A stretch of 64,000 bases of DNA from Pelagomonas calceolata (lineage: Eukaryota; Sar; Pelagophyceae; Pelagomonadales; Pelagomonadaceae). This document shows positions 50,984 to 59,891 of this stretch, piece after piece. Positions within the stretch are counted from its first letter, which is position 1. Each line of letters begins with the position of its first letter. The translations under genes and the position numbers were made by a program. The notes beneath the pieces were generated by a model that worked only from the letters and a program-made list of their open reading frames with translations, did not search any database and had not been told where the DNA came from. The DNA lies in contig CAKKNE010000003.1 of NCBI GenBank assembly GCA_918797485.1, positions 2,976,001 through 3,040,000 of the forward strand, read 5' to 3'.

Positions 50984-52573
50984 ATGCGACGCATCCTCGC
51001 CAAAACAGCCCTCCTGGCTGTCCTCGCAGCAGGCAAAGACCCGCCGATCCCGCCCTGGATGCGGGCCATCCTGGACAGCCGACCCAACTTCAGGGGCAGC
51101 GTGCACCGCTCGCAGTACCCGGAGGACCTGGAGCTCAAGGCCGCCGGCGCGCTGCTGGCGAAGCCGCCCATCCGCAATCCGGTGGTCGTGGCCATGACGA
51201 CGACGCCGACGCGCGTGGCCGCGTGCGAGCCGGCCGTCCGCAGCCTGCTGAACCAGTCGCAGCCTGCTTTGATAATCGTGAGCATCCCAGACGCGCGCGG
51301 CGGCGTCCTCCTCCATAAACTGTGGCACCTGTTCGCAATCGCGTCGACGGCCTTGAGATGAAACGACGCGACGCAGACTGGCGCTAGAGAAACGTAGAAG
51401 CCCTCCTCCTATCAAACGTACTACCGGGTCGCGTCGATGGCGTACAAGGGGGTACCGCGTCGCGTCGGACTGCATTGCCACGGGCCAAGGACCCTGCACC
51501 GGCACAAGTGCGACGGGGATGGACGCCAAACGACGGAGCAAACGCAACGCTCGCAGGTCTACAACAAGCGCCGCAGCCACTGGAACGGCAAGCGCATCGA
51601 GCCGCCGCCGTGGCTCGCGCGGCTGGACGCCGCGGCGCGATCAACAAAGGGGCCCTGCGCGCCGTGCGTCGTCGTCGCGCACCCCGCGCGCGACTACGGC
51701 CCCGCGACGAAGCTAGTGGGCGCGGTCAGTGACCGGCGTGGGAAATGAGCTTGTGATCGCGGCGATGGCGTATAGTTTCGCGACGACGTCCGTTCAACAC
51801 AGGTCGAGGCGCTGCGGCGCGACCCGGAGCTCCTGGAGAAGGCGGGCGGCGACCGCGAAGATGCGGTCGTCGTGGCGGCCGACGACGACCACGAGTGGGA
51901 GCCCTTCGCGCTGGCGACGCTGCTGCACGTCGGCTTCTCGTCGTCGTCTGCACCGGTCGGCTACGACGCGGCGAAGACCGTGTGGACCTACTACTCGTAC
52001 CCGTTCCCGCGCGGCCGGCCCGTCACGGACGCCGTCTGCGTCGCCCAGGCCGGCGACATGCTCGCGGCGCCCTTGTCGTTGTTCGCCGAGCTCGAGCGGT
52101 GGGGCCGCGAGCTGCTCCCGGGCGGCGGGCTGCCGAGCTGCTTCTTCGTCGACGACCTCTTCTTCGCGGCGTACGCGGCGTACCACCGCTCGACCGTCTA
52201 CACGCACCCGTGGCGGCGCTGGCTCTTCCGCGAGGCGCGTCGGCCGCGTCCGATCTCGCCTTTTCGCTCGCGTCGATGGCGTCGACGCCTCGACGCCGTC
52301 GCCGCGCGACCGTCGGAGGGTCTACGCGTCTCACGGCGTCGTTCAACGCAGTCGAAGCGGCGGCAGCGGACGGGCGAGCCCGCGTTCAAACCCTGCGCGC
52401 AGGGCGGCTGCTCGCCGAAGACGATGCAGCTGCGCTACCCCGACGGCCTCGCGATGGGCGGCGTGCGCGAGCGGCACTCGCAAAACTGCCGGAGCGAGCT
52501 CGAGGCGCTCGGCTGGTGGACGCGCGGCGCCGAGGGGAACCCGTGCTTGCTCGGGGATTTTGTGAGCGCCTAG
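50984..52573 (+). CDS. Glycosyltransferase-like protein, several exons (3' part uncertain)
   Basis: Exon 1 (50984-51304) starts MRRILAKTALLAVLAAGKDP, a signal anchor, and has NPVVVAMTTTPTRVAACEPA then VRSLLNQSQPALIIVSIPDA, a GT2-like nucleotide-sugar strand. Exon 2 (51557-51724) gives VYNKRRSHWNGKRIEPPPWL and AHPARDYGPATKLVGA. Exon 3 starts at 51803 with VEALRRDPELLEKAGGDRED and the D-x-D-like AVVVAADDDHEW, then KTVWTYYSYPFPRGRPVTDA and PSCFFVDDLFFAAYAAYHRS. The introns 51305-51556 and 51725-51802 have phase 0. After about 52235 an introner core interrupts the frame. The likely last exon (ending 52573, CRSELEALGWWTRGAEGNPC) is in the right codon pattern, but I could not find a splice that joins it. 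Golgi or endomembrane location is inferred. Confidence 0.65.
51305..51556 (+). mobile_element. Intron with introner core (252 nt)
   Basis: Donor GTCCTCCT, acceptor GCTCGCAG, phase 0. The inside holds GCGTCGATGGCGTACAAGG and also a separate CGCGTCGACGG...CGACGCGACGCAG segment near 51342-51383, as if two core units were present. The octamers at the two sides agree only weakly (4 of 8), so the duplication has decayed or the intron is compound. Confidence 0.45.
51733..51802 (+). mobile_element. Decayed introner (70 bp), intron 2 of the glycosyltransferase gene
   Basis: It starts CCGGCGTGGGAAATGAGC, recognisable as the CTGTGTGGAAATCA terminal repeat with changes, and ends TTCAACACAG. The inside has GCGGCGATGGCGTATAG. 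The intron is 51725-51802 (GTCAGTGA plus the element). The exon-side octamer is GTCGAGGC. Confidence 0.65.
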
Positions 52574-52681
52574 GTGTCGCGCCGATGGCGTGGAGGGGGC
52601 GTGAATCCGCCCTGGTTGGTAATTTATGTAGTACGTGTCACCGTGAGAGAAAAATAGAGAAAAACACAAAAACACAAACTA

Positions 52682-54852
52682 CTACAAACTCGCGTGCGAG
52701 CCGCCGGACGCGAGCTTCGGCACGACGTCCTCGAGGAAGTGCGCCCGCGCCAGCGACGCCGCGACGCGCGCGACGGCCGCCGGCTGGTCCGGCGGCGCGA
52801 GCAGGTCCAGGGCCGGCCGCGCCCGCGCGTCGATCTCGCGGCCGGGGTCGAGGCCCGGGTCCGCGGCGCAGCGCGCCTTGGCCGCGTCGACCGCGAGCTG
52901 GGCGACGTCGCGCGCGCGCGGGTGGCGCCGGAAGAACGCGGCCGCGACGGGCTTGAGGAGCGCGCGGCGCGCCGCGGTCGCCGTCGCGGTCGGCGAGGCC
53001 GCCTCGGCCTTCTTCTCCGCGCGCGCCGCGGGCGCGGGCTTCACGAGAAGCGGCGTCACTTTCTTCGGGGGCGTCTTGGCCTTGGCGGGCGACACGACAG
53101 AAACCGCGGCGGAGAACCAGGCCCGCGCGGCCCGCGCCGCGGCCGGCGACCGCAGCGCGTCGGCGTCGGCGACGTTGGGCGCGCGGCGCGGCGACCAGGC
53201 GTCGCGCGGCGAGGCGGGCGACGTCGGCGACGCGGGCGCCGGCACGCTTAACTCTAGAGACGCCAGCGGCCGCCCGAGCCGCCGCAGGCACGCCTCGACG
53301 TCGAGGCGCGCCGCGAGCAAAGCGGGCGACGGGTCGCGGCAGGCGAGGCGCGCCCGCAACGCCTCGAGCTCGTCCATGATCGCCGTGTCCTCCCTGCGGG
53401 ACGCGGCGTCGAACTGCAGGGCGGCGAGGAACGCGCAGACCCACGCCGCGACGAAGTAGGCGCGCGCGTCCGACGCGTCGTTGACGCTTTGCAACACGCG
53501 AACGACGTCGAGGTCCGCCGGCCGCGGCCGCCCCTGTGAACTACTACCAAAGTTCGGCGCCGACCGCAGGAAGCCGAGCAGCGCCGCGCCGGCCGTGCGC
53601 TTCGCCAGCGCCTCGCCGACGCGCGTCCGCGGGAGCGCGTCCGCGTCGACGTCCTCACTTAGCGTCGCGACGAGCACCTCCCGTAAAGAATCGGAGAAGG
53701 CCTTGGCGTCGGCGCCGACGACGAAGAGCGCGAAGATCCGGAGCTGGCCCGGCACCGTTTCCAGAGGCGAGCCCGCCCAGAACGCGTCGTCCGCCTCGTC
53801 ATAGACATCCTCGGCCGCGGCCGCGGCCGTGAGGATATCCGTGAAAACGCGCGCGAACCAGCCGACGTGCTCGGGCGGCACGGCCCGGCAGACCTGGGAC
53901 GCGCGGTCGCGGAAGGCGTCTCTTGTTTGCCGCGCGCCGCGCCTCTGCGGCCGCCGTTTCCGGAAGAAGAAGGCGTCGTCCGCCGGCGGGAAGAGGCGCT
54001 CGCGATTCGCATCGCGGCGCGCGGCCTCGTAGTCCCGCAGTAAATCGAGGAACCGGTCGCGGCACCGCTCGCGCAGCGCGTAGGCCTGCTCGCGGCCCCG
54101 GTGGTGCAGGCGCGAGTCGCGCGCGGCGTCGAACGGCACGCTCAGGTCGCGCGGCGCCGCCGATTGTTTTTTCGGAGACGGCCGCGGCGACGCGCGGCGC
54201 GCGAGCGCCGCCGCCGCGTCGCGGCAGCCGGCGTCGCGCGCGAGGTCGGCCGCGCGGCCGCACCTGCGTCGAGCGGTCGCGTCGACGGCACGTGATGCAT
54301 CAGAGGCCCACACACGAGGCACGAGGCGAGGTCGCGGATGGGGCCAGGACGTCGAAGGCAAAGAAAAAAGGACGCGGGGCGAAACGCGTCCAGGGGCAGC
54401 GCCGCGAGCTCCGGCGCGAGCGCCGCCGCCGCCTCGGCGGCGAGGCGCCGCGCGCCGCCGCCGCCGCGCCGCGCTGCGCGCGCGACGAGGCGCAGCGTCG
54501 CGCCGAGGTCGCCGCGCCGCGCCGCGCGCGCGACGACGGCGCCGAGCGCGGCCGACGCGTCGGTCGACGCCGCGGCGCTGGGCCGCTTGACGGGCGTCGC
54601 GACGGGCGGCGCGGGCGGCACCGTCGCAGTGACGAGCGTCGCGCGCACGCGCTTCTTCTTCGTCGTGGGCAGCGCCGGGAAGTCATTTGTATTATCGAGC
54701 GGCGGCGGCGGCGCCTCCCTCTCCAGCTCCGTGCGCAGGTGCGAGGCCACGGCGTCGCAGAGCGCGTCGTCGTCGCCCCGCGCCGCGCGCTGGATGCGCT
54801 CCACCGCGTCGGCGTCGTTTCGTTCTGCGGCCGCGACCAGGGCGGCCTCCAT
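52682..54852 (-). CDS. Codanin-1-like protein, two exons
   Basis: Exon 1 is 54852-54314 and exon 2 is 54263-52682, giving 706 aa. It starts MEAALVAAAERNDADAVERI, has an acidic short motif TNDFPALPTTKKKRVRATLV, and joins DLASCLV to CGRAADLARDAGCRD across a 50-nt intron. Further on: RDSRLHHRGREQAYALRERC, RDRFLDLLRDYEAARRDANR, PEHVGWFARVFTDILTAAAA, RAYFVAAWVCAFLAALQFDA and a Pro/Ser/Lys-rich tail with AAFFRRHPRARDVAQLAVDA. The DFPAL motif plus the helical R-D-R-F-L-x-L-L-R region resembles codanin-1, a histone-chaperone (ASF1) regulator. The similarity is modest and the call is tentative. Confidence 0.55.
54264..54305 (-). mobile_element. Decayed introner (42 bp) in the codanin-1-like gene
   Basis: The intron on the gene strand is 54313-54264, 50 nt: GTGTGGGC plus the element. 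The exon-side octamer is GTGCGGCC (6 of 8). The inner CCGTCGACGCGACCGCTCGA is a form of the shared core that runs straight into the CGCAG acceptor. Phase 2, frame restored to SCLVCGRAADL. Confidence 0.7.
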
Positions 54853-55161
54853 GGTTTTTTAAAGTCCCGCACTGATGCTCTCTGGCGGAAGCTGGTGCAC
54901 GCGACACGCCAGGCTTTCAGTACAGCCTTCAAGATCGGTGCTGTTGTCCAGCTATTACGCCCGGCGGGAACGGCAGATGCTGAAGCTAGCGGCATGTAAG
55001 ACACTAGGTTGCTAGCTTGGCTAGGCTTGCCTGCGCATCGGACGCATTGAGCTCAGTAGTAGTAACAATACGTCTTGCACCATCCGCGTGCAGCCGTGCC
55101 ACTTCCTGGACTGCCACAGCCAGCGGTCACGAGTGGTCCAACTTGAGAGCACGTCAGCAGC
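54853..55161. other. Divergent intergenic region
   Basis: This holds CTAG palindrome copy 9 between the codanin-like and carotenoid-oxygenase-like genes. No TATA box is seen. Confidence 0.5.
54985..55007 (-). promoter_or_regulatory. CTAG palindrome, copy 9
   Basis: GCTAGCG, GCATGTAAGA, CACTAG: close to the full consensus. It is 133 bp and 155 bp from the two divergent starts. Confidence 0.6.
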
Positions 55162-56487
55162 ATGAGAGCCATGCGATCGCTGCTGCTCGTGGGTGCCGCG
55201 GCCCTCGTCCCGCCCCAACGCATGAAACAAAAAGCGACCATCCGACGAGCGTCGGAAAAAAGTACGTTAACGGAGGCCGGCGAGTACGAGGCCGTAGCGA
55301 TACAAGCTGAGTTTCCGGCGGACCTGCGCGGCACGCTCTACCGGCTCGGCCCCGGCGGCGCGTTGAGGCGTGGTCAACAAAGGGACCCCTACGGCTTTTG
55401 CCTCGGCGTGACGTTTGGTGGAGACGGGTCGTGCGTCGCGCGCGCGCGGTACGTAAGGACGGAGGCCTTCCTGCGAGATCGGCGGGGCATGCCCGAGGGG
55501 AGCCCATTGGCGGAGCGGAACGTGGGCAAAAAACTGTTATATTGGGCCGACCGGCTCTTCGCTTTGACGGACGGCTGCAAACCGTACATGGTCGACCCGC
55601 TCTCGTTGGGGACCCAGAAGAAGAGCGAGCTCGGCGGGCTGCTGAAGGAGGCCGACGACGGCTTTGACGAAGGCGTCCGATGCAACGGAGACGGGACGAA
55701 GCTCTGCCAGGCCTTTTTTGACAAGGGGCTGCCGTTTATTGGGGGAGATTGTATAGAGTGGCGCGACTTTGATTCGGACTTCCGCGCGTCGGGCGTCGTG
55801 GCGAAGCTGCCCCTGCCCAAAGGCGTGGCGTTGAAGACCTGGGCGCCGACGCCGACGGGCTTCGTTTGCGTTCTCTCGGATAATAGCGTTACCATCCTCA
55901 AGCGGGGTAATGATGCTGGCAATGAAGTCGGACGGATAGCCGGCCTGACTCACATCATAAATGCGCGCGACGCGCCGGGCGGCGCGGAGCTGGACGCCGT
56001 CGTCGACGGTACGTTGGTGAGGATAACCTCGTCGCTGGCGACGGAGCCGCTCTCGGAGCACGCCGTGACGGAGGCCACGCCGCTCGGCGACGACTTCCTT
56101 GTAAACACCGCGGTCGGCGGCCTCGTGCTCGTACGCGACGGCCGCGAGGCCGCGTCGTACGCGGCGCCGGACCGCCGCGCGGGCGCGCCGACGGCGTCGG
56201 GCGCCTACGTGCTGTGCCTGCTCCACGGCGCCGACGCGACGGAGGTGGCGGCCCTCCGCGCGGCGGACCTGGCCGAGGTCGCGCGCGCGCCGCTGCCGCA
56301 CGCGTGCGGCGGCGGCGCGGGGCCCTTCGTGGCCGGCGTCGCGCCGACGCTGGACGAGATCCAGTCTGCGGAGACGCTCGCGCGGCTCTACGCGCGCAAG
56401 GCGAGCGAGTGGAACGAGGTCGACGGCGGCTTCAGCGGCCTCGGCATCAAGTCGTTCCTGTTCCCGAAGGGCGTGTCCGGCGGCTAA
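55162..56487 (+). CDS. Divergent carotenoid-oxygenase-like protein
   Basis: This encodes 441 aa. The N-terminus MRAMRSLLLVGAAALVPPQR is signal-like and suits the plastid. Family marks: AEFPADLRGTLYRLGPGGAL, FGGDGSCVARARYVRTEAFL, ADRLFALTDGCKPYMVDPLS, and blade-like strands through GVALKTWAPTPTGFVCVLSD. In active carotenoid cleavage dioxygenases four histidines hold iron; here the usual His positions read differently (for example GDGSC where GDG-x-x-H is expected, and KTWAP where HD-F is expected). It may be catalytically inactive, changed in chemistry, or only distantly related. It could act with the ABA4-like protein in carotenoid metabolism, but that is inference. Confidence 0.68.
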   Translation: MRAMRSLLLVGAAALVPPQRMKQKATIRRASEKSTLTEAGEYEAVAIQAEFPADLRGTLYRLGPGGALRRGQQRDPYGFCLGVTFGGDGSCVARARYVRTEAFLRDRRGMPEGSPLAERNVGKKLLYWADRLFALTDGCKPYMVDPLSLGTQKKSELGGLLKEADDGFDEGVRCNGDGTKLCQAFFDKGLPFIGGDCIEWRDFDSDFRASGVVAKLPLPKGVALKTWAPTPTGFVCVLSDNSVTILKRGNDAGNEVGRIAGLTHIINARDAPGGAELDAVVDGTLVRITSSLATEPLSEHAVTEATPLGDDFLVNTAVGGLVLVRDGREAASYAAPDRRAGAPTASGAYVLCLLHGADATEVAALRAADLAEVARAPLPHACGGGAGPFVAGVAPTLDEIQSAETLARLYARKASEWNEVDGGFSGLGIKSFLFPKGVSGG

Positions 56488-56517
56488 GATTAGTTTAGTA
56501 CAGGGGAGGGGCGATGC

Positions 56518-57519
56518 TCAGGCCGACTGCCACTTGGCGTTTTCCTGGCACATGCTCAGAGCACGGAATAGGTCCGAGCACCTGCGCGACCGAACGGCCT
56601 CGAAAAAAGAAACCACCCACGTCATCGTGAGATGGAAATGAGTCGCGTCGATGGCGTGAAGGCGTCTCTACACAACGGGACGCCGAGATCGCACTTGTCC
56701 GCGTCGCCGTTCGAGGTCTCAAGGCACTGGTAGAAGGCGCGTTTGTCGACGGCGCAGGCGTCCTGGGCAGCCGGCGCGGCCGCGGCCTGCTGCGCCGCGG
56801 GCTGGGCCGCCTGCTCCGAGGAGCCGCCGAAGAGCGCGTCCCCGGCGGCGCCTACGGCCCCGCGCGCGATGGACGAGCCCGTGCCGAAGGCGAAGCCTTG
56901 GGCCATGGTGCCCATCTGTGTAGGACAGCAACCAGTGAGCGTCCGGTTTGGCGTCGATGGCGCGAATTCTCTGAATCAGCAGTGGTCCATAGGCCGAGAA
57001 GCCAGGAGACATAGTATACCAGAAGATCCCAATTTCGCCGATTTCTCGAGTACTGGGGCGGCCAGGTTACCACATCTGCCGGCTTCCAGAGTTGGCTTGG
57101 TCGAAGGGAATCAGGTATAGAGGCAGCTCGGGCGACGGCTCGACTCGCGTCGGACGGCGAGGGTCTGGACAATTGACAGCCACCATCAGATCGATAGTAA
57201 ACTATTGTTTTGCCCGGCTGAAGGTAGCCCAGACCCAGGCCGTCGGCGCAAGGAGTTGTCACGTGCCACGCTGAAGGCCGAGTCCGCCGCGGCAGCTCTT
57301 TTCTCTCGACGATTGGCGCGAACGACCCGCCTCGCGTGTGAAGGCAGCTTCCTAGACGCCGAAGCGAACGAGCCCCGAAAGCATGCCGCCGGATTGCTGC
57401 TGAGCCGGAGCAGTGGAAGCCGAGCGGCGTTGCGCCGGAGGCGGGGCCTGGCGCCGAGGAGCGGGCGGCGGCGGGCGCCTCATCATGCCACCTCCTCCGC
57501 GACGACCCCCGCGTCCCAT
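56518..57519 (-). CDS. CHCHD2/10-like twin CX9C mitochondrial protein, three exons
   Basis: The exons are 57519-57370, 56915-56674 and 56581-56518, giving 151 aa in frame throughout. Exon 1 encodes a Gly/Arg/Pro-rich N-terminus, MGRGGRRGGGGMMRRPPPPA, ending QQSGGMLSGL. Exon 2 gives the hydrophobic Gly-rich helix MGTMAQGFAFGTGSSIARGA, a Gln/Ala linker and the first CX9C, CAVDKRAFYQC. Exon 3 gives the second CX9C, CSDLFRALSMC, and ends QENAKWQSA. This is the full CHCHD2/CHCHD10 layout, proteins of the mitochondrial intermembrane space imported by Mia40 and linked to MICOS and respiratory control. Intron 1 is 454 nt; intron 2 (92 nt) carries the introner core. It converges on the oxygenase gene with a 30-bp gap. 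Confidence 0.85.
56582..56673 (-). mobile_element. Intron 2 of the CHCHD2-like gene, with introner core
   Basis: GTGTAGAG...GGTCGCGCAG, 92 nt, phase 2. The inside reads CTTCACGCCATCGACGCGAC on the gene strand, a near-exact core. The octamers at the two sides (GTGTAGAG, GTGCTCGG) match at 4 of 8, so the duplication is decayed. Confidence 0.6.
56916..57369 (-). other. Intron 1 of the CHCHD2-like gene, with introner-like 3' end
   Basis: 454 nt, GTTCGCTT...CCTACACAG. The 3' part, read on the plus strand, starts CTGTGTAGGACAGCAACCAG (56916 on), like an introner terminus, and contains GGCGTCGATGGCGCG (56949-56963). The remaining 370 nt show no coding frame. It may be an introner nested in or fused to an older intron. 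Confidence 0.5.
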
Positions 57520-57710
57520 GTTGTTTTTAGCTGTGTGGAATACGGCCGTCGTGATTGCGGCGCTCTGCAGCGCGGCGCGTTCTCCGCAGCGAAAACGACG
57601 CGGCCTCTCTCGCGCGAGCGATTTGCAGCGGTTGGTTACCTTGGAACGAGTCTTGCGTGCGCACGGAGAGCTAGCTAGCTAGCTCAGCAACTTGCTTGGG
57701 GAGGCTTGTC

Positions 57711-57734
57711 CTAGTGGCCTTACAGCACGCTAGC
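57711..57734 (+). promoter_or_regulatory. CTAG palindrome, copy 10
   Basis: CTAGTG, GCCTTACAGCA, CGCTAGC: a full-length copy in the TTACA orientation. It is 192 bp from the CHCHD2-like start and 310 bp from the PDZ start. Confidence 0.55.
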
Positions 57735-57802
57735 GCTCGGCTTGCCAACCCCGCGGTTCACACCGCGGCCGTCTCGTCTCTCGGGCTTGCTAGCAGTTGT
57801 TT

Positions 57803-58005
57803 CGACTTGCAGCCTCACACAGCTGAGCACTGCGAGGTCGTCACCTCGAACCCCTCGGCTCGAGCAAAGCACTGCCGCAGACTGCCGCACACTACTACTC
57901 ATAGCTACACCCGAGCCCATCGACTTGCAGCCTCACACAGCTGAGCACTGCGAGGTCGTCACCTCGAACCCCTCGGCTCGAGCAAAGCACTACACCCGAG
58001 CCCAT
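57803..58005 (+). repeat. Recent tandem duplication in a 5' leader
   Basis: The unit begins CGACTTGCAGCCTCACACAG and ends ACACCCGAGCCCAT. Copy 1 is 57803-57921 and copy 2 is 57922-58005. They appear identical except that copy 2 lacks a block of about 33 bp after AAGCACT. Perfect identity outside the deletion suggests a young event. Confidence 0.8.
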
Positions 58006-58043
58006 CGGTGGACACTCACGACGCACCGGAAAGGCGACGGATA

Positions 58044-58826
58044 ATGCAATCCACGGAGGTCATCGAAGTAATCGTGCCGGAGCCGCCCATGGGCTGCTCG
58101 CTCGCCCTGAGCGACCGGGGCGCGCTCTGCACGGTCGAGGCGGTCCAGCCGGCGAGCCGCGCGGCCGGCGCGGGCGTTCTCGCGGGAGATGTTCTCCTTA
58201 CGGCGAACGGCCAGGCGCCGCCCATCGAGTCCGGAAGCTGCGCGCTCGTGGACTTCTTCCGGAAGCTTCGCTACCCGCTGCGGCTCGCATTTGCGAGGCG
58301 GGCCAAGGACGCGCGATTCGGAGACGCGGCGCGGAGGGCGGGCGCCGCGGCCGCAGAGGCCTTCCTTGCGGACGCGGCTGCCGCCGCGCCGCCGCCGCCG
58401 CGGCTGCCGACTGATAACACAGAAGTGGCGCCGCCGCCGGAGCCCGAAACGACGAAACAGTTCACGCCCTTTGCCCTGGCCTTCGAGGAAAGCGGCGCGG
58501 CAGCACGGCGTGCGCTCGAGCTCGCAACGCCGCGGCGGCCGTCTGTTCCCATCCCCATCTTGGACGAGGAGGCGCCGGACGACCCGATCCTCGCGATGAC
58601 GCGCGAGTCGCTCTACGCGGACTCGCCCGACTTTAAGAGGGAGCGGCGGAAGCGGGCCGAGGAAAAGATAGACCCGCTGCCCGTCGAGCTGCCGAGTCGC
58701 TGCGAGCGGCTAGCGGCTCCGCTCTGGAAGTACAGGAACTACGCGCTGACGGCTTTTGTGGGGTTCTCGCTCGGCTACGCGTATGTGCACCTGCGGTTCG
58801 TGGAGGACTTCCAGCGGGGCTTCTAA
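58044..58826 (+). CDS. PDZ-like, tail-anchored membrane protein
   Basis: This encodes 260 aa from MQSTEVIEVIVPEPPMGCSL. Residues 10-90 form a PDZ-like domain: a GxxL loop (MGCSLALSDRGALCTVEAVQ), SRAAGAGVLAGDVLLTANGQ and a last strand (FFRKLRYPLRLAFARR). A Pro/Ala linker and an acidic region follow (ILDEEAPDDPILAMTRESLY), then a helix near the end (YALTAFVGFSLGYAYVHLRF) that may anchor the protein. PDZ domains bind C-terminal peptides; the partner is unknown. Confidence 0.65.
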   Translation: MQSTEVIEVIVPEPPMGCSLALSDRGALCTVEAVQPASRAAGAGVLAGDVLLTANGQAPPIESGSCALVDFFRKLRYPLRLAFARRAKDARFGDAARRAGAAAAEAFLADAAAAAPPPPRLPTDNTEVAPPPEPETTKQFTPFALAFEESGAAARRALELATPRRPSVPIPILDEEAPDDPILAMTRESLYADSPDFKRERRKRAEEKIDPLPVELPSRCERLAAPLWKYRNYALTAFVGFSLGYAYVHLRFVEDFQRGF

Positions 58827-58858
58827 CCAATCTTGTACCTGTAGCTTGACTGACAACA

Positions 58859-59443
58859 TTACACGAGGGGTTCGTGGCGCCGCGTCTTCTCTAGGACATG
58901 CGTCGCGGAAAGCCCGAGACGCGTCCGGAACTGATTGCCGAGCTGGCGGCTCGCGACGAGCACGAAATTGCCAAGGACTAAGCACACGAAGGCGTCCACC
59001 CATGCCGGCGGCGGCCTCTCCATCAAGAGGCGCGGCGCGCTGTCCAGTACGTGCTCGAGGCCCGCCCACGCGCAGCAGAGCGACGCGCCGTTGACCGTCG
59101 CCACGGCCCAGACGTCCGCGTGGAAATCGACGAGACAGCAGCAAGGAATTGGACTGCACTCGCGGAGCGCGTGCACCACACCCGCCGGCGCGACGGCGTC
59201 CGCTGCGTCGTCGTCAGCCTCAATGCCACTCGCCGCTACGAAGCCGCGGTTCACCACTAATAAAAATAGCGAGCCGGCGAAGAGCGTGAGGCCAAAGAGG
59301 AAGCGGCTTGGCGCGTCCTTCGGCGCAATGAAGTCAAGGAGCCCCTCGACGCCGTGGAAGAACAGGACGATGCCCACGAGCACGGTGGCGCCCTGGCTGA
59401 AAACGCGCACGCGCACCGGGCTCTCGAGGACGGTCGCAGCCAT
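58859..59443 (-). CDS. Four-helix membrane protein, unknown
   Basis: This encodes 194 aa. The helices are about 18-36 (GATVLVGIVLFFHGVEGLLD), 48-66 (FLFGLTLFAGSLFLLVVNRG), 105-125 and 145-165 (VDAFVCLVLGNFVLVASRQL). A Cys cluster (PIPCCCLVDFHADVW) and a basic C-terminus (THVLEKTRRHEPLV) are present. I recognise no family. It is divergent from the MDP-1 gene with a CTAG palindrome between, and converges on the PDZ gene with a gap of 32 bp. Confidence 0.6.
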   Translation of the reverse strand: MAATVLESPVRVRVFSQGATVLVGIVLFFHGVEGLLDFIAPKDAPSRFLFGLTLFAGSLFLLVVNRGFVAASGIEADDDAADAVAPAGVVHALRECSPIPCCCLVDFHADVWAVATVNGASLCCAWAGLEHVLDSAPRLLMERPPPAWVDAFVCLVLGNFVLVASRQLGNQFRTRLGLSATHVLEKTRRHEPLV

Positions 59444-59891
59444 GCTTTGTTCCCGGGGCAGCCCGAAAAACTGAGACGGAAGGGCAGCCCCGAGCGTTTG
59501 TTGCGCAGCACGGTAAGCTGCGGGATCAAGAGCAGCAATGCGACACCCAGAAGACGAGCGCAGCGCGTGTGACGCTCTTTGCGAGCGCCTCTGGAGTTTT
59601 TCGGGCGCTCATGCTAGTGTCTTACACGACGCTAGCTGCGACAGGTCCGATCGCAAGCAAAAACAAACGACTGGAAGCCGTTCGTGTGAGTGGACGTGTC
59701 CAACAGACGCCTGCGCTGCGCCGCTGTCGAATTTCAGCGCGCGCGCGACTTCTGCCTCTCTCTGCAGCTCGATCCACACACGCTGTGGCCGCGTGCCTGC
59801 GCTGTAAGCCGTCAACCGAGCATCGCCTGCGAGACCTACGCCGGTCGGTCGCCTTGGCTTAATTCGCACAGCTTGCAACTCGGAGAGGATA
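59444..59891. other. Divergent intergenic region
   Basis: This holds CTAG palindrome copy 11. A long frame covers it on the plus strand but is out of frame with the phosphatase and lacks the local codon pattern. Confidence 0.5.
59613..59636 (+). promoter_or_regulatory. CTAG palindrome, copy 11
   Basis: GCTAGTG, TCTTACACGA, CGCTAGC: both 7-bp arms are perfect and the core is CTTACA. I use this as the type copy of the family. Confidence 0.65.

Larger units (their letters stand above)
57520..58043. other. Divergent intergenic region with a tandem duplication
   Basis: This holds CTAG palindrome copy 10, a CTAG-CTAG-CTAG run near 57670-57683 and the tandem duplication 57803-58005. No gene is seen; it is the leader of the PDZ gene. 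Confidence 0.5.

Noticed and set aside
52239-52351. Clean GT-AG intron of 113 nt in the glycosyltransferase gene
   Set aside because: It would shift the last exon into a frame with poor codon pattern; no alternative donor and acceptor pair was convincing.
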